DNA from: an uncultured Clostridia bacterium
Lineage (GTDB): Bacteria; Bacillota; Clostridia; TANB77; CAG-508
Direction: 5' to 3'
Assembly: GCA_948524275.1 (NCBI GenBank)
Contig: CAOSLI010000004.1
Location: 62,001-126,000, forward strand
Length of the DNA: 64,000 bases
The translations under genes were made by a program, and so were the position numbers. The notes under the pieces were generated by a model. It was not told the DNA's origin, searched no databases, and saw only the letters and a list, made by a program, of their open reading frames with translations. This document shows, piece after piece, positions 33,630-43,093 of the stretch; position 1 is the first letter of the stretch, and the number at the start of each line of letters is the position of its first letter.

Positions 33630-34466
33630 TTATTTCACATAAATATCTGGATTTATATATTCTCCATCTTTTAATATTTCAAAGTGTAGATGACTACCTT
33701 CTGCTGTTTCAAATACCGCTGAATTCCCAACAGTACCAATTGCCTGTCCTTGTTCAACTGTATCTCCCTCTTTTACAAATTCAGAGCTAAGTAAACTTGA
33801 ATATACAGTTTGGAATCCATCACTATGCTCTATTATTATGCTTAATCCAAATCTAGGATCATCTTTTATAGCCTTTATTTTTCCTGATGCTGAAGCCTTT
33901 ACAATGCTTGTCTTTTCTGCTTTAATATCTATTCCTCTATGTGTTACCCATTCTGCAAGAGTATTAGAATACACTAAACTATCCATTGAAAATCCTGTTA
34001 AATGTTCTCCAACTATTGGCATTATGAATTGTGATTTGCTATTAACGTCTCCATTTTTACTTTCATTATCTCCTGTATTGTTAGATGCTTGCGTAGTATT
34101 AGTTTCATTAGTAACAGTACCTGAGGTTTGTACATCATTTACTATATTACTATTTGATGAAATTACATTGCTGTTTGATTCTAAAATGCTATTGCTACTT
34201 GTGTTTTCTTTTACAGTATTTTGTCCTTTTACTTCATTTACATTTTTGCTTAGATCAGAGCTAGCCTTTTGTATAGTCGAAATATTTGATGCTCCACTAT
34301 TTTTTAAATTAGTTGCTTCTCTATCTAATTTAGCTTCTCTCGCTATTTTTTCCTCATTCATAGAGAGTGTAATTGCTAAAGATAATAAAATTATGGATAT
34401 TATAAAACCAATAATACTTAAAACCTTTCTTCTGTTTGCTATATTATTTTCATCTTTTCTTCTCAT
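33630..34466 (-). CDS. spoIIQ: Stage II sporulation protein SpoIIQ (LytM domain)
   Basis: A 278-aa forespore membrane protein with one N-terminal membrane segment (about 14-34), a long Ser/Asn/Thr-rich linker (residues 45-145) and a C-terminal LytM/M23 domain. The zinc ligands HRGID and GSHLHFE are present, as in Clostridioides SpoIIQ, whereas Bacillus SpoIIQ has lost one. The usual YxHL block reads VYSSL, so a catalytic histidine is missing. SpoIIQ meets SpoIIIAH across the intermembrane space during engulfment. It lies downstream of sigF and spoIID, fitting sigma-F expression. Confidence 0.88.
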   Translation of the reverse strand: MRRKDENNIANRRKVLSIIGFIISIILLSLAITLSMNEEKIAREAKLDREATNLKNSGASNISTIQKASSDLSKNVNEVKGQNTVKENTSSNSILESNSNVISSNSNIVNDVQTSGTVTNETNTTQASNNTGDNESKNGDVNSKSQFIMPIVGEHLTGFSMDSLVYSNTLAEWVTHRGIDIKAEKTSIVKASASGKIKAIKDDPRFGLSIIIEHSDGFQTVYSSLLSSEFVKEGDTVEQGQAIGTVGNSAVFETAEGSHLHFEILKDGEYINPDIYVK

Positions 34467-34526
34467 ATATATCCTCCTAAAATTTTTCTTACATAAATTG
34501 TTTCCAAATTTTAGGCTATATATACA

Positions 34527-35594
34527 TTAAAAATTTACAATTTCTACTCCAGTATAAAAATGTTTTATTATTTCTTCATAATTTTTTCCCTCATTTGCCA
34601 TACTGTCAGCACCAGTTTGGCTCATTCCAACTCCATGTCCATATCCTGTTACTTTAAATTTTATATTATCATTATCTATTGAGGCTTCAAAATTTGCTGA
34701 TTTTAGCCCTAGAATTGTTCTTAATTCTACACCAGACAAATTCAAATTTCCAACTTTCATAGTCTTAACTCTATGTGCATCATTATACTCTATTACTTTT
34801 ATGCAGTCTTCCATATCAAAGTCTATCTTTAAGTCGCTATGCTTTGCTAAAATTTTATTTCTAAACTCTTCTTTTGATAATGTTACTTCTGAGCTATATT
34901 GTGAATATGCATCTTCTCCTGCTGTTTCTACTGATTGAAGATATGGATAATTGGTTCCACCCCAAACACTTGCCGGAACCTCAGTAATCCCACCACTATT
35001 AGAATGAAAAAAAGCATCTATAACTTCTCCATTGTATGTAATTACCTTTCCTTTTGTATTATTTACAGCTTTTTCAATCTTTCCCCAATATTCTTCGCGC
35101 ACATTTTCTTCCCATCTAGCTATCCTACTTTCCTTTGTTATCCATGCTTGACAACAACTAGAATCATCGCATATACTAGCTTCTCCATGTTTTCCGTTAC
35201 TGTTTTTTATAGAATAGATTGTATAAGTTCTGGCAACTAGTGCTTGTGCATTTAATGCTTCTTGTGCAAATTTTGCTGGCATTTCTGCTGATACTACTCC
35301 AAGTAAATATTCATCCAGTGGCAATTCCTCTATGCTATTGTTTTCTTTATGTAATAATTTTATAGTAGAAAATTCTTTATAATCATAGTTTTCTACTGGG
35401 TTATTATTCTCTTGTTTTACATCACTTGCATCACTATCTTCATTATTATTTACGTTTTCGTCTTGTTTTTTGTCACCTGTTTCACTGCTTGCTACCTCTT
35501 TTATTTCAGAAAATAAATGTGATTTTGTAAGTAATGCTGGTAATAAAAATACAAAAATCATAAAAATAATAAATAATTCAATTATTCTTCTCAT
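34527..35594 (-). CDS. spoIID: Stage II sporulation protein SpoIID
   Basis: A 355-aa lytic transglycosylase anchored by an N-terminal membrane segment (about 5-22), with an acidic linker and then the SpoIID domain: LPLDEYLLGVVSAEMPAKFAQEALNAQALVARTYTIY, then AKHSDLKIDF, the GYGHGVGMSQTGADSMA block and a closing HFYTGVEI. It thins septal peptidoglycan during engulfment with SpoIIM/SpoIIP. The catalytic Glu is in SAEMP. It overlaps the sigF stop, so they are co-translated. Confidence 0.96.
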   Translation of the reverse strand: MRRIIELFIIFMIFVFLLPALLTKSHLFSEIKEVASSETGDKKQDENVNNNEDSDASDVKQENNNPVENYDYKEFSTIKLLHKENNSIEELPLDEYLLGVVSAEMPAKFAQEALNAQALVARTYTIYSIKNSNGKHGEASICDDSSCCQAWITKESRIARWEENVREEYWGKIEKAVNNTKGKVITYNGEVIDAFFHSNSGGITEVPASVWGGTNYPYLQSVETAGEDAYSQYSSEVTLSKEEFRNKILAKHSDLKIDFDMEDCIKVIEYNDAHRVKTMKVGNLNLSGVELRTILGLKSANFEASIDNDNIKFKVTGYGHGVGMSQTGADSMANEGKNYEEIIKHFYTGVEIVNF

Positions 35595-36295
35595 TATGCC
35601 TCTTTCAGCTCTTTTCCTATATTTTCAAGTACCCTTTTTTCAATTCTGGATACCTGAACCTGACTTATTCCAATAATGTCAGCTACCTTTTTTTGTGTCT
35701 GACATTTATAATATCTAAGATAAATTATCTTTTTTTCTCTAGCTTCTAGATTGTCAATACACTGCTTTAGCGCGAGATTATTTACAATTTTTTCTTCCGA
35801 GTTTTCATTTGAGCTTAATTTATCCATCAGTGATAAATCATCGTCTTCTTGTTTTTCATCTAATGATTTAATTCCATTTTCAGAGTCAAGTGCTAAAACA
35901 ATCTCTTCTTTTGTAGTATTTAACTTTTCTGCTAATTCTTCGATTGTTATATTTAAATTATTCCTTTTTTCAAGTGCAATTTTGCTTGATAATTCCTTTA
36001 AATTCCTTGATATTTTAATTGGTCCATTGTCTCTTAAAAATCTTTTAATCTCTCCTATTATATAAGTAACTGCAAATGTAGATAGCATTACATTGTATGT
36101 AAAATCAAATTTTTTTATTGCTTTTATAAATCCTATTGCTCCAATCTGATATATATCGTCAAATTCATATCCTCTGTTTTCAAATCTTTTTGCTATATTT
36201 ATGATAAGTCCTTTATTTTCAATAACAAGTTCATTAAGCACATCTTTGTTACCTTGCTGTGCTTCTATTATTTTTTTCTTTAGATTCTCGTCCAT
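35594..36295 (-). CDS. sigF: Sporulation sigma factor SigF
   Basis: A 233-aa sigma-70 family factor for the early forespore. Region 2 holds EFDDIYQIGAIGFIKAIKKFD and STFAVTYIIGEIKRFLRD, region 3 NITIEELAEKLNTTKEEIVLAL, and region 4 ends in a helix-turn-helix TQKKVADIIGISQVQVSRIEKRVL. It follows spoIIAB, which separates it from the near-identical SigG. It is the last gene of spoIIAA-spoIIAB-sigF, extended here by spoIID and spoIIQ. Confidence 0.96.
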   Translation of the reverse strand: MDENLKKKIIEAQQGNKDVLNELVIENKGLIINIAKRFENRGYEFDDIYQIGAIGFIKAIKKFDFTYNVMLSTFAVTYIIGEIKRFLRDNGPIKISRNLKELSSKIALEKRNNLNITIEELAEKLNTTKEEIVLALDSENGIKSLDEKQEDDDLSLMDKLSSNENSEEKIVNNLALKQCIDNLEAREKKIIYLRYYKCQTQKKVADIIGISQVQVSRIEKRVLENIGKELKEA

Positions 36296-36318
36296 AAGGG
36301 TTCTCCTGTCTTATAATT

Positions 36319-36822
36319 TTATGCTTGCATTTCTTGATTCATTCCTTCTTCATCTATATCATTATCATTTAATTCAATTTCTTCCTTTTTTGGCTCTTCA
36401 ATAGTTTTTCTTAATGTTACTTTAGTTCCAAATCCAAGTGCAGATTCAACCTTTGTTTCATCCATAAAGCTTTCCATTATAGTAAATCCCATTCCAGATC
36501 TTTCTAAATCAGGCTTTGATGTGTATAATGGTTTCATTGCCATTTCAACATTTTCTATTCCTTTTCCATTATCAGTAATTATTATTTCAACTGTGTTTTT
36601 AAATATCTTAGCTTCTACTTTTACAATTCCGTCTTCATCACCATAACCATGAATTATGCTGTTGGTTACCGCTTCTGATACTGCAGTCTTTATATCTGAT
36701 AGCTCGTCTATTGTTGGGTCTAATTGTGAAACAAATGCAGCAACTGTAATTCTTGCAAATGCCTCATTGCTTGTTTTACTTACAAATTCTAATTTCATTT
36801 CATTATCATATAACCCCTTCAT
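36319..36822 (-). CDS. spoIIAB: Anti-sigma-F factor SpoIIAB
   Basis: A 167-aa HATPase_c kinase that binds and holds sigma-F and phosphorylates SpoIIAA. Visible blocks are FARITVAAFVSQLDPTIDELSDIKTAVSEAVTNSIIHGYG, the ATP lid GKGIENVEMAMKPLYTSKPDLERSGMGFTIMESFMD and VTLRKTI. Usual length is about 146 aa; the last ~25 residues are an acidic tail (EPKKEEIELNDNDIDEEGMN). AAGGAGG precedes the first Met, and the gene overlaps spoIIAA by 17 bases. Confidence 0.95.
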   Translation of the reverse strand: MKGLYDNEMKLEFVSKTSNEAFARITVAAFVSQLDPTIDELSDIKTAVSEAVTNSIIHGYGDEDGIVKVEAKIFKNTVEIIITDNGKGIENVEMAMKPLYTSKPDLERSGMGFTIMESFMDETKVESALGFGTKVTLRKTIEEPKKEEIELNDNDIDEEGMNQEMQA

Positions 36823-37138
36823 TTATCTCTTCCTCCTTTATATCTATTATTCGTGATACACCGCTCATATCGAATATCCTTTTTAGTCTATTTCCTACAT
36901 TGATTATTTCAAAGTTTCCTCCTATCATTTTTGTGAGTTTGTATCTTCCTAGTACCATTCCTATTCCAGAACTGTCCATAAATGAAATATCTTTAAAATC
37001 AAATACAACATTTTTAGGGCTATATCTTGTTATTTCATTATCAATTTGCATTCTTATTTTGTCTGCTGTATGTTGGTCAATTTCTTCTGTTAATCTCAAG
37101 GTTAGTAACCTTCCTTCTTTAGAGTAATTTACATCCAA
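36806..37138 (-). CDS. spoIIAA: Anti-anti-sigma factor SpoIIAA
   Basis: A 110-aa STAS-domain protein. The phosphorylated serine is in SFMDSSGIGMVLGRY, flanked by LRLTEEIDQHTADKIR. Unphosphorylated SpoIIAA frees sigma-F from SpoIIAB. AGGAGG is 11 bases upstream of the ATG; a TTG one codon earlier is also possible. First gene of the operon. Confidence 0.95.
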   Translation of the reverse strand: MDVNYSKEGRLLTLRLTEEIDQHTADKIRMQIDNEITRYSPKNVVFDFKDISFMDSSGIGMVLGRYKLTKMIGGNFEIINVGNRLKRIFDMSGVSRIIDIKEEEINEGVI

Positions 37139-37210
37139 TTTTTTATCCTCCTAACTTTGCTCGCTTTAAAAAATCTATTTTTGTGTACTTAATATAATTT
37201 TATATGGCAC

Positions 37211-37245
37211 AAAAAAAGAACTATAAATATTATAGTTCCTTTTTA
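37211..37245 (-). terminator. valS terminator
   Basis: GAACTATA (37218-37225) pairs with TATAGTTC (37231-37238), with runs of A and T on either side. Confidence 0.75.
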
Positions 37246-37299
37246 CATATTTTTCCATAGCTATTTTTGTCGTATTATGATAAGTTTCCGACAAAATAT

Positions 37300-39966
37300 T
37301 TATAACCTTGCTTTTATATCTTCTAACATTTTTGTGTATTTTTCAAGCTTAACTTTTTCCTCATCTATCTTTTCTTTAGGAGCTTTTGCTAAGAAACCTT
37401 GATTTGAAAGAATTCCATTGCTTCTTTTAATTTCCGCTTCTAGCTTTTCTTTTTCCTTTTCTAGTCTTTTTCTTTCTTCTTCAATGTCAACTAGTTCTTC
37501 AAATGGCATATAAAGTTCGATTCCATTAGCAAGTACGCTAATTGCGCCTTCTGGTATCCCAGCTTTGCTATCTTGTACTTTAATAGATGTACCAAATGCA
37601 AGCTTTACGATAAAGTCTTCTGACTCTTCTATCTCGTTTTTGTATTTATTAGTTACAAATATAAGTTCTGCCTTTTTAGATGGATGAATATCCATATTGG
37701 CTCTAACATTTCTAACACCAACAATTATATTTTTAATTTCTTCAATAAAATCAGCATTTTCATCATAGTCTACACGTTTTTTTGTTGCAGGCCATGATGT
37801 CATCATTAAATCTTTATCGCTATAGTTTAACAAGTGACTATAAATCTCTGATGTAACAAATGGCATAAATGGATGTAATAATTTCATGGCATCACCAAAT
37901 ACATAGTTTAGTACAAAGCTTACCTGGATTTTTTCTTCTTTGTTTTCGCTATATAGTCTTGGTTTAACCATTTCAATATACCAATCACAGAAGTCGTCCC
38001 ATATAAATTTATAGATGTTGTCAATAGCTATTCCTAGGTCGTATTCATTTATATTTCTAGTAACTGTCTCTATTATTTTGTCTAATTTATTTAATATCCA
38101 TCTATCTTCTGGTCTTAGCATGTCAGATTTATAGATGTTAGTTTTTGGGTCTTTTGCCTTTTTGCTAAATTCCATTATTTCTTCTTTTGAAGCTAAATTG
38201 TTTATAATGAATTTAGCAGCATTCCAAATCTTATTTGCAAAGTTTGATGCTTGGTCTAATTTTTCTGGCATATATCTAATGTCATTTCCCATTGTAGTTC
38301 CTGAAAGTACAGAGAATCTTAGAGCGTCTGCTCCATATTTTTCGATAACTTCTAATGGGTCAATTCCATTGCCTAATGTTTTTGACATTTTTCTTCCTTG
38401 GCTATCACGAATAATTCCATGAATAAGTACATCTTTAAATGGTTCAATATCAGTAAATTCTAGTCCTTGTGTCATCATTCTTGATACCCAAAATGTTATA
38501 ATGTCAAATCCAGTAACTAATACATTTGTTGGGTAAAATCTTTTATAATCTTCTGATTCTTTATTTGGCCAACCAAGTGTAGAAAATGGCCAAAGTGCAG
38601 AGCTAAACCATGTATCTAGTGTGTCTTCATCTTGATGTAATTTTGCAGACCCACATTTTTCGCATTTATCTAGACTTTGTTTTGATACATTGATGTGTCC
38701 ACATTCATCACAATAATATGCTGGTATTCTGTGTCCCCACCATAACTGACGAGATATACACCAATCTTGTATATTATCTAGCCAATTAAAGTATTGCTTT
38801 TCATATCTTTTTGGTACAAATCTAGTTTTTCCATCTCTTACACTATCTGCCGCTCTTTTTGCCAAATCGCTCATCTTTACGAACCATTGCATAGATACCT
38901 TTGGCTCAATTGTATTTTTACATCTCTCGCATTTTGCAACATTATGTGTGTAGTCTTCTGTTTTAATTAGCGCTCCTATTTCTTCTAGTTTTTGTACTAT
39001 TTTTTTGCGAGCTTCTAAAAGATCCATTCCTTTATACTCTGGAACTAAGTCTCCCATTTTATAATTTTCGTCAAATACTTCTATTATTTCTAGGTTGTGT
39101 CTTAGTCCTGCTTGATAATCATTAGGATCATGTGCTGGTGTTATTTTAACACATCCTGTTCCAAATTCTTTTTCAACAAATTCGTCTGCTATTATTGGAA
39201 TTTCTTTATTCATAATAGGAAGAATACACTTTTTTCCTACTATCGACTTATATCTTTCGTCATCTGGATGTACTGCAACTGCTGTATCTCCTAACATTGT
39301 TTCAGGTCTTGTTGTTGCAACTTCTATATATTTATCTTCCTCACCTACTATTTGGTAACGAATATGCCATAAATGTGATGCTTCTTCCTTGTATTCTACT
39401 TCTGCATCAGAAATTGAGGTCTTGCAACTTGGACAGTAGTTTACCATTCTCGTGCCTTTGTAAATAAGTCCTTTATTGTATAGACTTATAAATTGCTCTA
39501 AAACAGCATCGCTCATTCCTTCATCTAGTGTAAATCTATTTCTGCTCCAGTCGCAAGAACATCCTAGTTTTCTTTGCTGCTTTTGAATTATTCCACCATA
39601 TTTATGTGTCCAATCCCAAGCTTCATCAAGGAATCCTTCTCTTCCTAATTCTTGTTTTGTCTTGCCTTCTTCTTTTAGTTTTTGTACTACTTTCATCTCT
39701 GTTGAAATTGCAGCATGGTCTGAGCCAGGAAGCCATAGACAATCATATCCTTGCATTCTTTTAAATCTAATAAGTATATCTTGAATTGTATCATCTAATG
39801 CATGTCCCATATGTAATTTACCAGTAACATTTGGTGGTGGCATCATGATACAGTATGGCTGTTTCTTTTCGTCCATACTAGGCTTAAAATAACCTTTTTC
39901 TTCCCATTCACTATATAATTTATCTTCAAAATCCTTTGGATTATATTTGTTTCCTAACTCACTCAT
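37300..39966 (-). CDS. valS: Valyl-tRNA synthetase
   Basis: An 888-aa class I synthetase. The HIGH motif is PPPNVTGKLHMGHALDD; KMSKS reads GRKMSKTLGNGIDP; the CP1 editing domain includes VATTRPETMLGDTAVAVHP; a zinc-type CISRQLWWGHRIPAYYC and CDECGHINVSKQ...CEKCGSAK stretch follows. A C-terminal coiled coil (EEERKRLEKEKEKLEAEIKRSNGI) is typical of ValRS. There is no T-box leader: the preceding gene ends 11 bases before the ATG, so control would come from further upstream. Confidence 0.98.
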   Translation of the reverse strand: MSELGNKYNPKDFEDKLYSEWEEKGYFKPSMDEKKQPYCIMMPPPNVTGKLHMGHALDDTIQDILIRFKRMQGYDCLWLPGSDHAAISTEMKVVQKLKEEGKTKQELGREGFLDEAWDWTHKYGGIIQKQQRKLGCSCDWSRNRFTLDEGMSDAVLEQFISLYNKGLIYKGTRMVNYCPSCKTSISDAEVEYKEEASHLWHIRYQIVGEEDKYIEVATTRPETMLGDTAVAVHPDDERYKSIVGKKCILPIMNKEIPIIADEFVEKEFGTGCVKITPAHDPNDYQAGLRHNLEIIEVFDENYKMGDLVPEYKGMDLLEARKKIVQKLEEIGALIKTEDYTHNVAKCERCKNTIEPKVSMQWFVKMSDLAKRAADSVRDGKTRFVPKRYEKQYFNWLDNIQDWCISRQLWWGHRIPAYYCDECGHINVSKQSLDKCEKCGSAKLHQDEDTLDTWFSSALWPFSTLGWPNKESEDYKRFYPTNVLVTGFDIITFWVSRMMTQGLEFTDIEPFKDVLIHGIIRDSQGRKMSKTLGNGIDPLEVIEKYGADALRFSVLSGTTMGNDIRYMPEKLDQASNFANKIWNAAKFIINNLASKEEIMEFSKKAKDPKTNIYKSDMLRPEDRWILNKLDKIIETVTRNINEYDLGIAIDNIYKFIWDDFCDWYIEMVKPRLYSENKEEKIQVSFVLNYVFGDAMKLLHPFMPFVTSEIYSHLLNYSDKDLMMTSWPATKKRVDYDENADFIEEIKNIIVGVRNVRANMDIHPSKKAELIFVTNKYKNEIEESEDFIVKLAFGTSIKVQDSKAGIPEGAISVLANGIELYMPFEELVDIEEERKRLEKEKEKLEAEIKRSNGILSNQGFLAKAPKEKIDEEKVKLEKYTKMLEDIKARL

Positions 39967-39977
39967 AATTATCCTTT

Positions 39978-40160
39978 CTAAGCAGTTTTAATAAGGCATA
40001 AAATTATGCAACATATTATCAGTACTACAAAACTAATTATCTTTATATTTCTTGCTAACTTGTTGATATTATCGCTTGAAAAGAACCTCTCTCCAATTCT
40101 TCTAGCATCAAAAATACAAGTAACGCATATTGCAATTATTATAATTAAAAAAATCTTCAT
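39978..40160 (-). CDS. Small two-helix membrane protein
   Basis: A 60-aa protein with two hydrophobic stretches (residues 2-17 and 41-56) and a basic loop, FDARRIGERFFSSDNINKLARN. AGGATG lies 6 bases upstream. It sits between the epimerase gene and valS, 11 and 12 bases from each, so it is likely part of one transcript. No family recognised. Confidence 0.6.
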   Translation of the reverse strand: MKIFLIIIIAICVTCIFDARRIGERFFSSDNINKLARNIKIISFVVLIICCIILCLIKTA

Positions 40161-40172
40161 TTTAACATCCTA

Positions 40173-41045
40173 TTAATTAAAAAATTCCACTGAAAATTTA
40201 TTTTCAAACTCTTCACCTGGGTTTAGTTTTATCATGCTTGTTTTTTCTGCAAAAATATTGGTGCTGTTTATCCTGTCTGCGGTTGACATCCAAGGCTCTA
40301 AGCATATAAATGGTGCTCCTGGCTTTGCCCATATTCCTAAATAAGGCCATCCTTCAAAGTTCATCTTAAGAACAGTCTTTCCTGTTCTTCTATTTTTTAG
40401 CACTATTTTTTTATTTTGGACTCCTTTTATTATTATTGCATCATTATCAAAAGTATGATCGTCTATCTTAAGTATTCTGTTATTTATTAATTGATTTTTG
40501 GCATAATCAGTTCCGACTAAACCGTCAATTAAATATAAGAAATGTACTAGCTTTTCTTCATCTTCAAATTCTAAATAATAATTTCCTCTTTTTAAATCAT
40601 CTTGATCAATCTTAAATGCTGGATGTGACCCTATTCCAAATGGCATAATTGAACTTCCAGTATTTACAACTTTATATAAAAATGTTAATTTATTTTCCTC
40701 TTGTATATAAGTATTATATAATTCAAAATCATATGGAAATCTAGCCATAGTATAACTATTACTTTTAAGTACATATGAATGGAAGTTATCTAATTTAGTA
40801 ACTGGCTCATATTCTAAGTCTCTAGCAAAACCATGTTGACTCATATCAAATGTTTTTCCATTAATTATTGTTTGATTTCTTCTAAGTTTTCCGACAATGG
40901 GAAATAAGACTGGCGCATGTCTTTTCCAGTATACATTTCCCTTTTCATCTCTAGCTTCTTCTCCTTGGTGTATCTTTTCAATTCCTTCAAGCTTAAAGCT
41001 TAAAAGTTCTCCGCCTAAGTTAGTGGTCGTCATTAGAGCATCCAT
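40173..41045 (-). CDS. Aldose 1-epimerase family protein (LacX type)
   Basis: A 290-aa beta-sandwich protein of the galactose mutarotase fold. MTTTNLGGELLSFKLEG opens it, then WKRHAPVLFPIVGKLR, HGFARDLEYE (the general acid/base His), FGIGSHPAFKID (the second His) and GIWAKPGAPFICLEPW (the base Glu). The LacX-like subgroup is of uncertain sugar specificity. It is first in a unit with the small membrane gene and valS. Confidence 0.85.
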   Translation of the reverse strand: MDALMTTTNLGGELLSFKLEGIEKIHQGEEARDEKGNVYWKRHAPVLFPIVGKLRRNQTIINGKTFDMSQHGFARDLEYEPVTKLDNFHSYVLKSNSYTMARFPYDFELYNTYIQEENKLTFLYKVVNTGSSIMPFGIGSHPAFKIDQDDLKRGNYYLEFEDEEKLVHFLYLIDGLVGTDYAKNQLINNRILKIDDHTFDNDAIIIKGVQNKKIVLKNRRTGKTVLKMNFEGWPYLGIWAKPGAPFICLEPWMSTADRINSTNIFAEKTSMIKLNPGEEFENKFSVEFFN

Positions 41046-41195
41046 AGCTTATTTCCCTTTCATTTATTTTTATTTTGTTATGTAAATATTATATTATTTT
41101 TTTGCCTAAAGGTCAATGTTTTTACTGTAAATCTCTTTATTTTTTAGCATTTGTATGATATAATCATTATAGATTTTTAAAAAGGAGGTTCTTTT

Positions 41196-42110
41196 ATGTG
41201 GTTTTTTATTGTATTACTTATTTTACTTATTATCTTTTTATGCTTTAGCGTTAAAATCGTAAAACAGTCAGAAGTCTATATAATTGAAAGACTTGGTAAG
41301 TTTCACAAATCAGCAGATGCTGGTCTTACCATAATTATTCCTTTTGTAGACCGAGTTCGTAGTATTGTTAGCTTAAAGCAACAAACTTTGGATATTGAGC
41401 CTCAAGAGGTTATTACTAAGGATAACGTAACAATTACTATAAATACAGTTGTTTTTTATAAAATCACTGACCCAGTAAGTGCTGTATATGAGATTCAAAA
41501 TTTGCAAAAAAGTATTGATTATCTTGCAGTGACTACAATGAGAGATTTGGTTGGTAAAATGGACCTTGATTCTACTTTTACTTCAAGAGATGTTATTGAT
41601 GAGAAATTAAAGGCTATGCTTGATGAAGCAACAAGCAAGTGGGGCTGCTCAATTTACAGAGTTGAAGTTCAAGATATTACACTTCCACCTGACATTAGAG
41701 ATTCAATGGAAAAGCAGATGAATGCCGAAAGAAATAAAAGAGCTCTAATTCTTCAAGCTGAAGGTGAGAGACAAGCTGCTATCCTTAAGGCTCAAGGTGA
41801 AAAAGAAGCTACTATACTTAAAGCTGATGCTGAAAAAGAAGCTCAAATCAGAAAAGCTTCTGGTGAGGCAGAAGCAATTAAAAAAGTTGCTGAAGCTAAG
41901 GCTGATGAGGTTAAAATGGTTTATTCTGCAATGATGAAGTCAAATCCTAGCCAGACTTTAGTTCAATTAAAATCTTTAGAAACATTAAAGGATGTTGCTC
42001 AAGGTGAAGCTAATAAGGTATTTATACCATTTGACGCAACTTCTACTCTAGCTAGTATTGGAAGTCTTACTGAAGTTGTTAAAGGTGAAAAAAAGAAAGA
42101 AGATAAATAA
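41196..42110 (+). CDS. SPFH/Band 7 membrane protein (stomatin-like)
   Basis: A 304-aa protein anchored by an N-terminal membrane segment (3-20). The SPFH domain (about 20-190) has SEVYIIERLGKFHKSADAGLTIIIPFVDRV, QTLDIEPQEVITKDNV and RDLVGKMDLDSTFTSRD. The C-terminal part is an Ala/Glu/Lys-rich coiled coil (about 180-250) made of five related GE(K)EA.(I)(L)KA units. SPFH proteins organise membrane microdomains and often hold a protease; here no NfeD gene adjoins. AAGGAGG precedes the ATG. Confidence 0.92.
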   Translation: MWFFIVLLILLIIFLCFSVKIVKQSEVYIIERLGKFHKSADAGLTIIIPFVDRVRSIVSLKQQTLDIEPQEVITKDNVTITINTVVFYKITDPVSAVYEIQNLQKSIDYLAVTTMRDLVGKMDLDSTFTSRDVIDEKLKAMLDEATSKWGCSIYRVEVQDITLPPDIRDSMEKQMNAERNKRALILQAEGERQAAILKAQGEKEATILKADAEKEAQIRKASGEAEAIKKVAEAKADEVKMVYSAMMKSNPSQTLVQLKSLETLKDVAQGEANKVFIPFDATSTLASIGSLTEVVKGEKKKEDK

Positions 42111-42125
42111 TTAATTTGTATGTAT

Positions 42126-42153
42126 AAAAAATGAAGGCATGAGCCTTCATTTT
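42126..42153. terminator. Bidirectional terminator
   Basis: AAAATGAAGGC pairs with GCCTTCATTTT over ATGA; it serves both the SPFH gene and the zinc-ribbon gene. Confidence 0.8.
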
Positions 42154-42154
42154 C

Positions 42155-42316
42155 TTATTGGTTAAAATTATTTCTTTGTGATTTCTTTGCTTTTCTGCAT
42201 TCTGGGCATCTAACTGGTGCATTTTCAAATCCTTTTGATGCATAGAATTCTTGCTCTCCAGCTGTCCAAACAAATTCATTTCCACAATCTTTACATACTA
42301 ATGTCTTATCTTCCAT
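42155..42316 (-). CDS. 53-aa zinc-ribbon protein
   Basis: A short real gene: MEDKTLVCKDCGNEFVWTAG, then EQEFYASKGFENAPVRCPEC, then RKAKKSQRNNFNQ. Two CxxC pairs, at residues 8-11 and 37-40, form a treble-clef zinc ribbon of the type found in many Firmicutes as a stand-alone protein next to unrelated genes. AAGGAGG lies 7 bases before the ATG. It is in a different frame from the larger open frame at 42079-42285, which lacks signals and is a shadow. Function unknown; binding of nucleic acid or ribosome is inferred. Confidence 0.85.
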   Translation of the reverse strand: MEDKTLVCKDCGNEFVWTAGEQEFYASKGFENAPVRCPECRKAKKSQRNNFNQ

Positions 42317-42470
42317 GACTATTCCTCCTTTTTACAATTTCATTTAATAATTTTTTGACACATTGAACCTTGTAATTAGGAAATAGTCTACTTAATATTA
42401 AACTGATATTATAGATATATCATACTTTTTAAGAAATTGCAAGCAGATTTTGGAAAGTTTTGTAACTATT

Positions 42471-43064
42471 TTATTTTTTTGGTTTTGTCTTTTGATTATC
42501 CTTTTTCTTTTTTTGTACTGAAAAACCGAATTTCCCTAGTTTTTTGCCTAGTGCATAGTATCCACCATTTGCGTATGCCATTAGCTTACATTTTGATATG
42601 TCAAAGCTACCTTTTTCATCTATGTATTGATCGTCAGCGTCTATTGATAAAACTCTTGCAATAAACATGGTATGACTTCCTAGATTTACAATATTCTCCA
42701 CCTTACATTCAAGTGATACTGGACTTTCTTTTATAAGTGGGCACTTTATAAAATTTGCCTTTTCCTTTGTAAGTTTCATTTCTTTGAATTTATCTACATT
42801 TGCTCCACTTTTAACTCCACACCAGTCAGTCTTGTATACTAAACTTTCTGTTGTTAGATTAATTGCAAATTCCTTGCTTTCCTTTATTAAATTATATGAA
42901 TATCTTGATGGTCTTACTGAAATATAAACCATAGCTGGGTCAGTATTTAAAATTCCTGTCCATGCAACTGTTATTATATTTGACTTTTCCATATTTCCAC
43001 AGCTTACCATAACTGCTGGAATTGGATACTCGAATGTTCCAGATTTCCATACAACTTTGCTCAT
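42471..43064 (-). CDS. Flavin reductase family protein
   Basis: A 197-aa FMN-binding split-barrel protein: WKSGTFEYPIPAVMVSCGNMEKSNIITVAWTGILNTDPAMVYISVRPSRYSYNLIKESKEFAINL is the family pattern; WCGVKSGANVDKF and SLECKVENIVNLGSHTMFIARVLSI follow. The last 20 residues are a basic tail (KKKKDNQKTKPKK). Reduces free flavins or another acceptor with NAD(P)H; the partner is unknown. Monocistronic, upstream of nothing else on this strand. Confidence 0.88.
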   Translation of the reverse strand: MSKVVWKSGTFEYPIPAVMVSCGNMEKSNIITVAWTGILNTDPAMVYISVRPSRYSYNLIKESKEFAINLTTESLVYKTDWCGVKSGANVDKFKEMKLTKEKANFIKCPLIKESPVSLECKVENIVNLGSHTMFIARVLSIDADDQYIDEKGSFDISKCKLMAYANGGYYALGKKLGKFGFSVQKKKKDNQKTKPKK

Positions 43065-43093
43065 TTTATTACCTCTTTCTATTATACTAATAA

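Noticed and set aside
33838..34530. 230-codon frame on the plus strand over spoIIQ
   Set aside because: Antisense of an unambiguous LytM-domain gene, with no ribosome site.
39967..40172. T-box leader for valS
   Set aside because: The small membrane gene fills the space before valS and leaves no room for a T-box.
42079..42285. 68-codon frame, minus strand
   Set aside because: The zinc-ribbon gene at 42155-42316 occupies another frame here with four cysteines and an excellent ribosome site.
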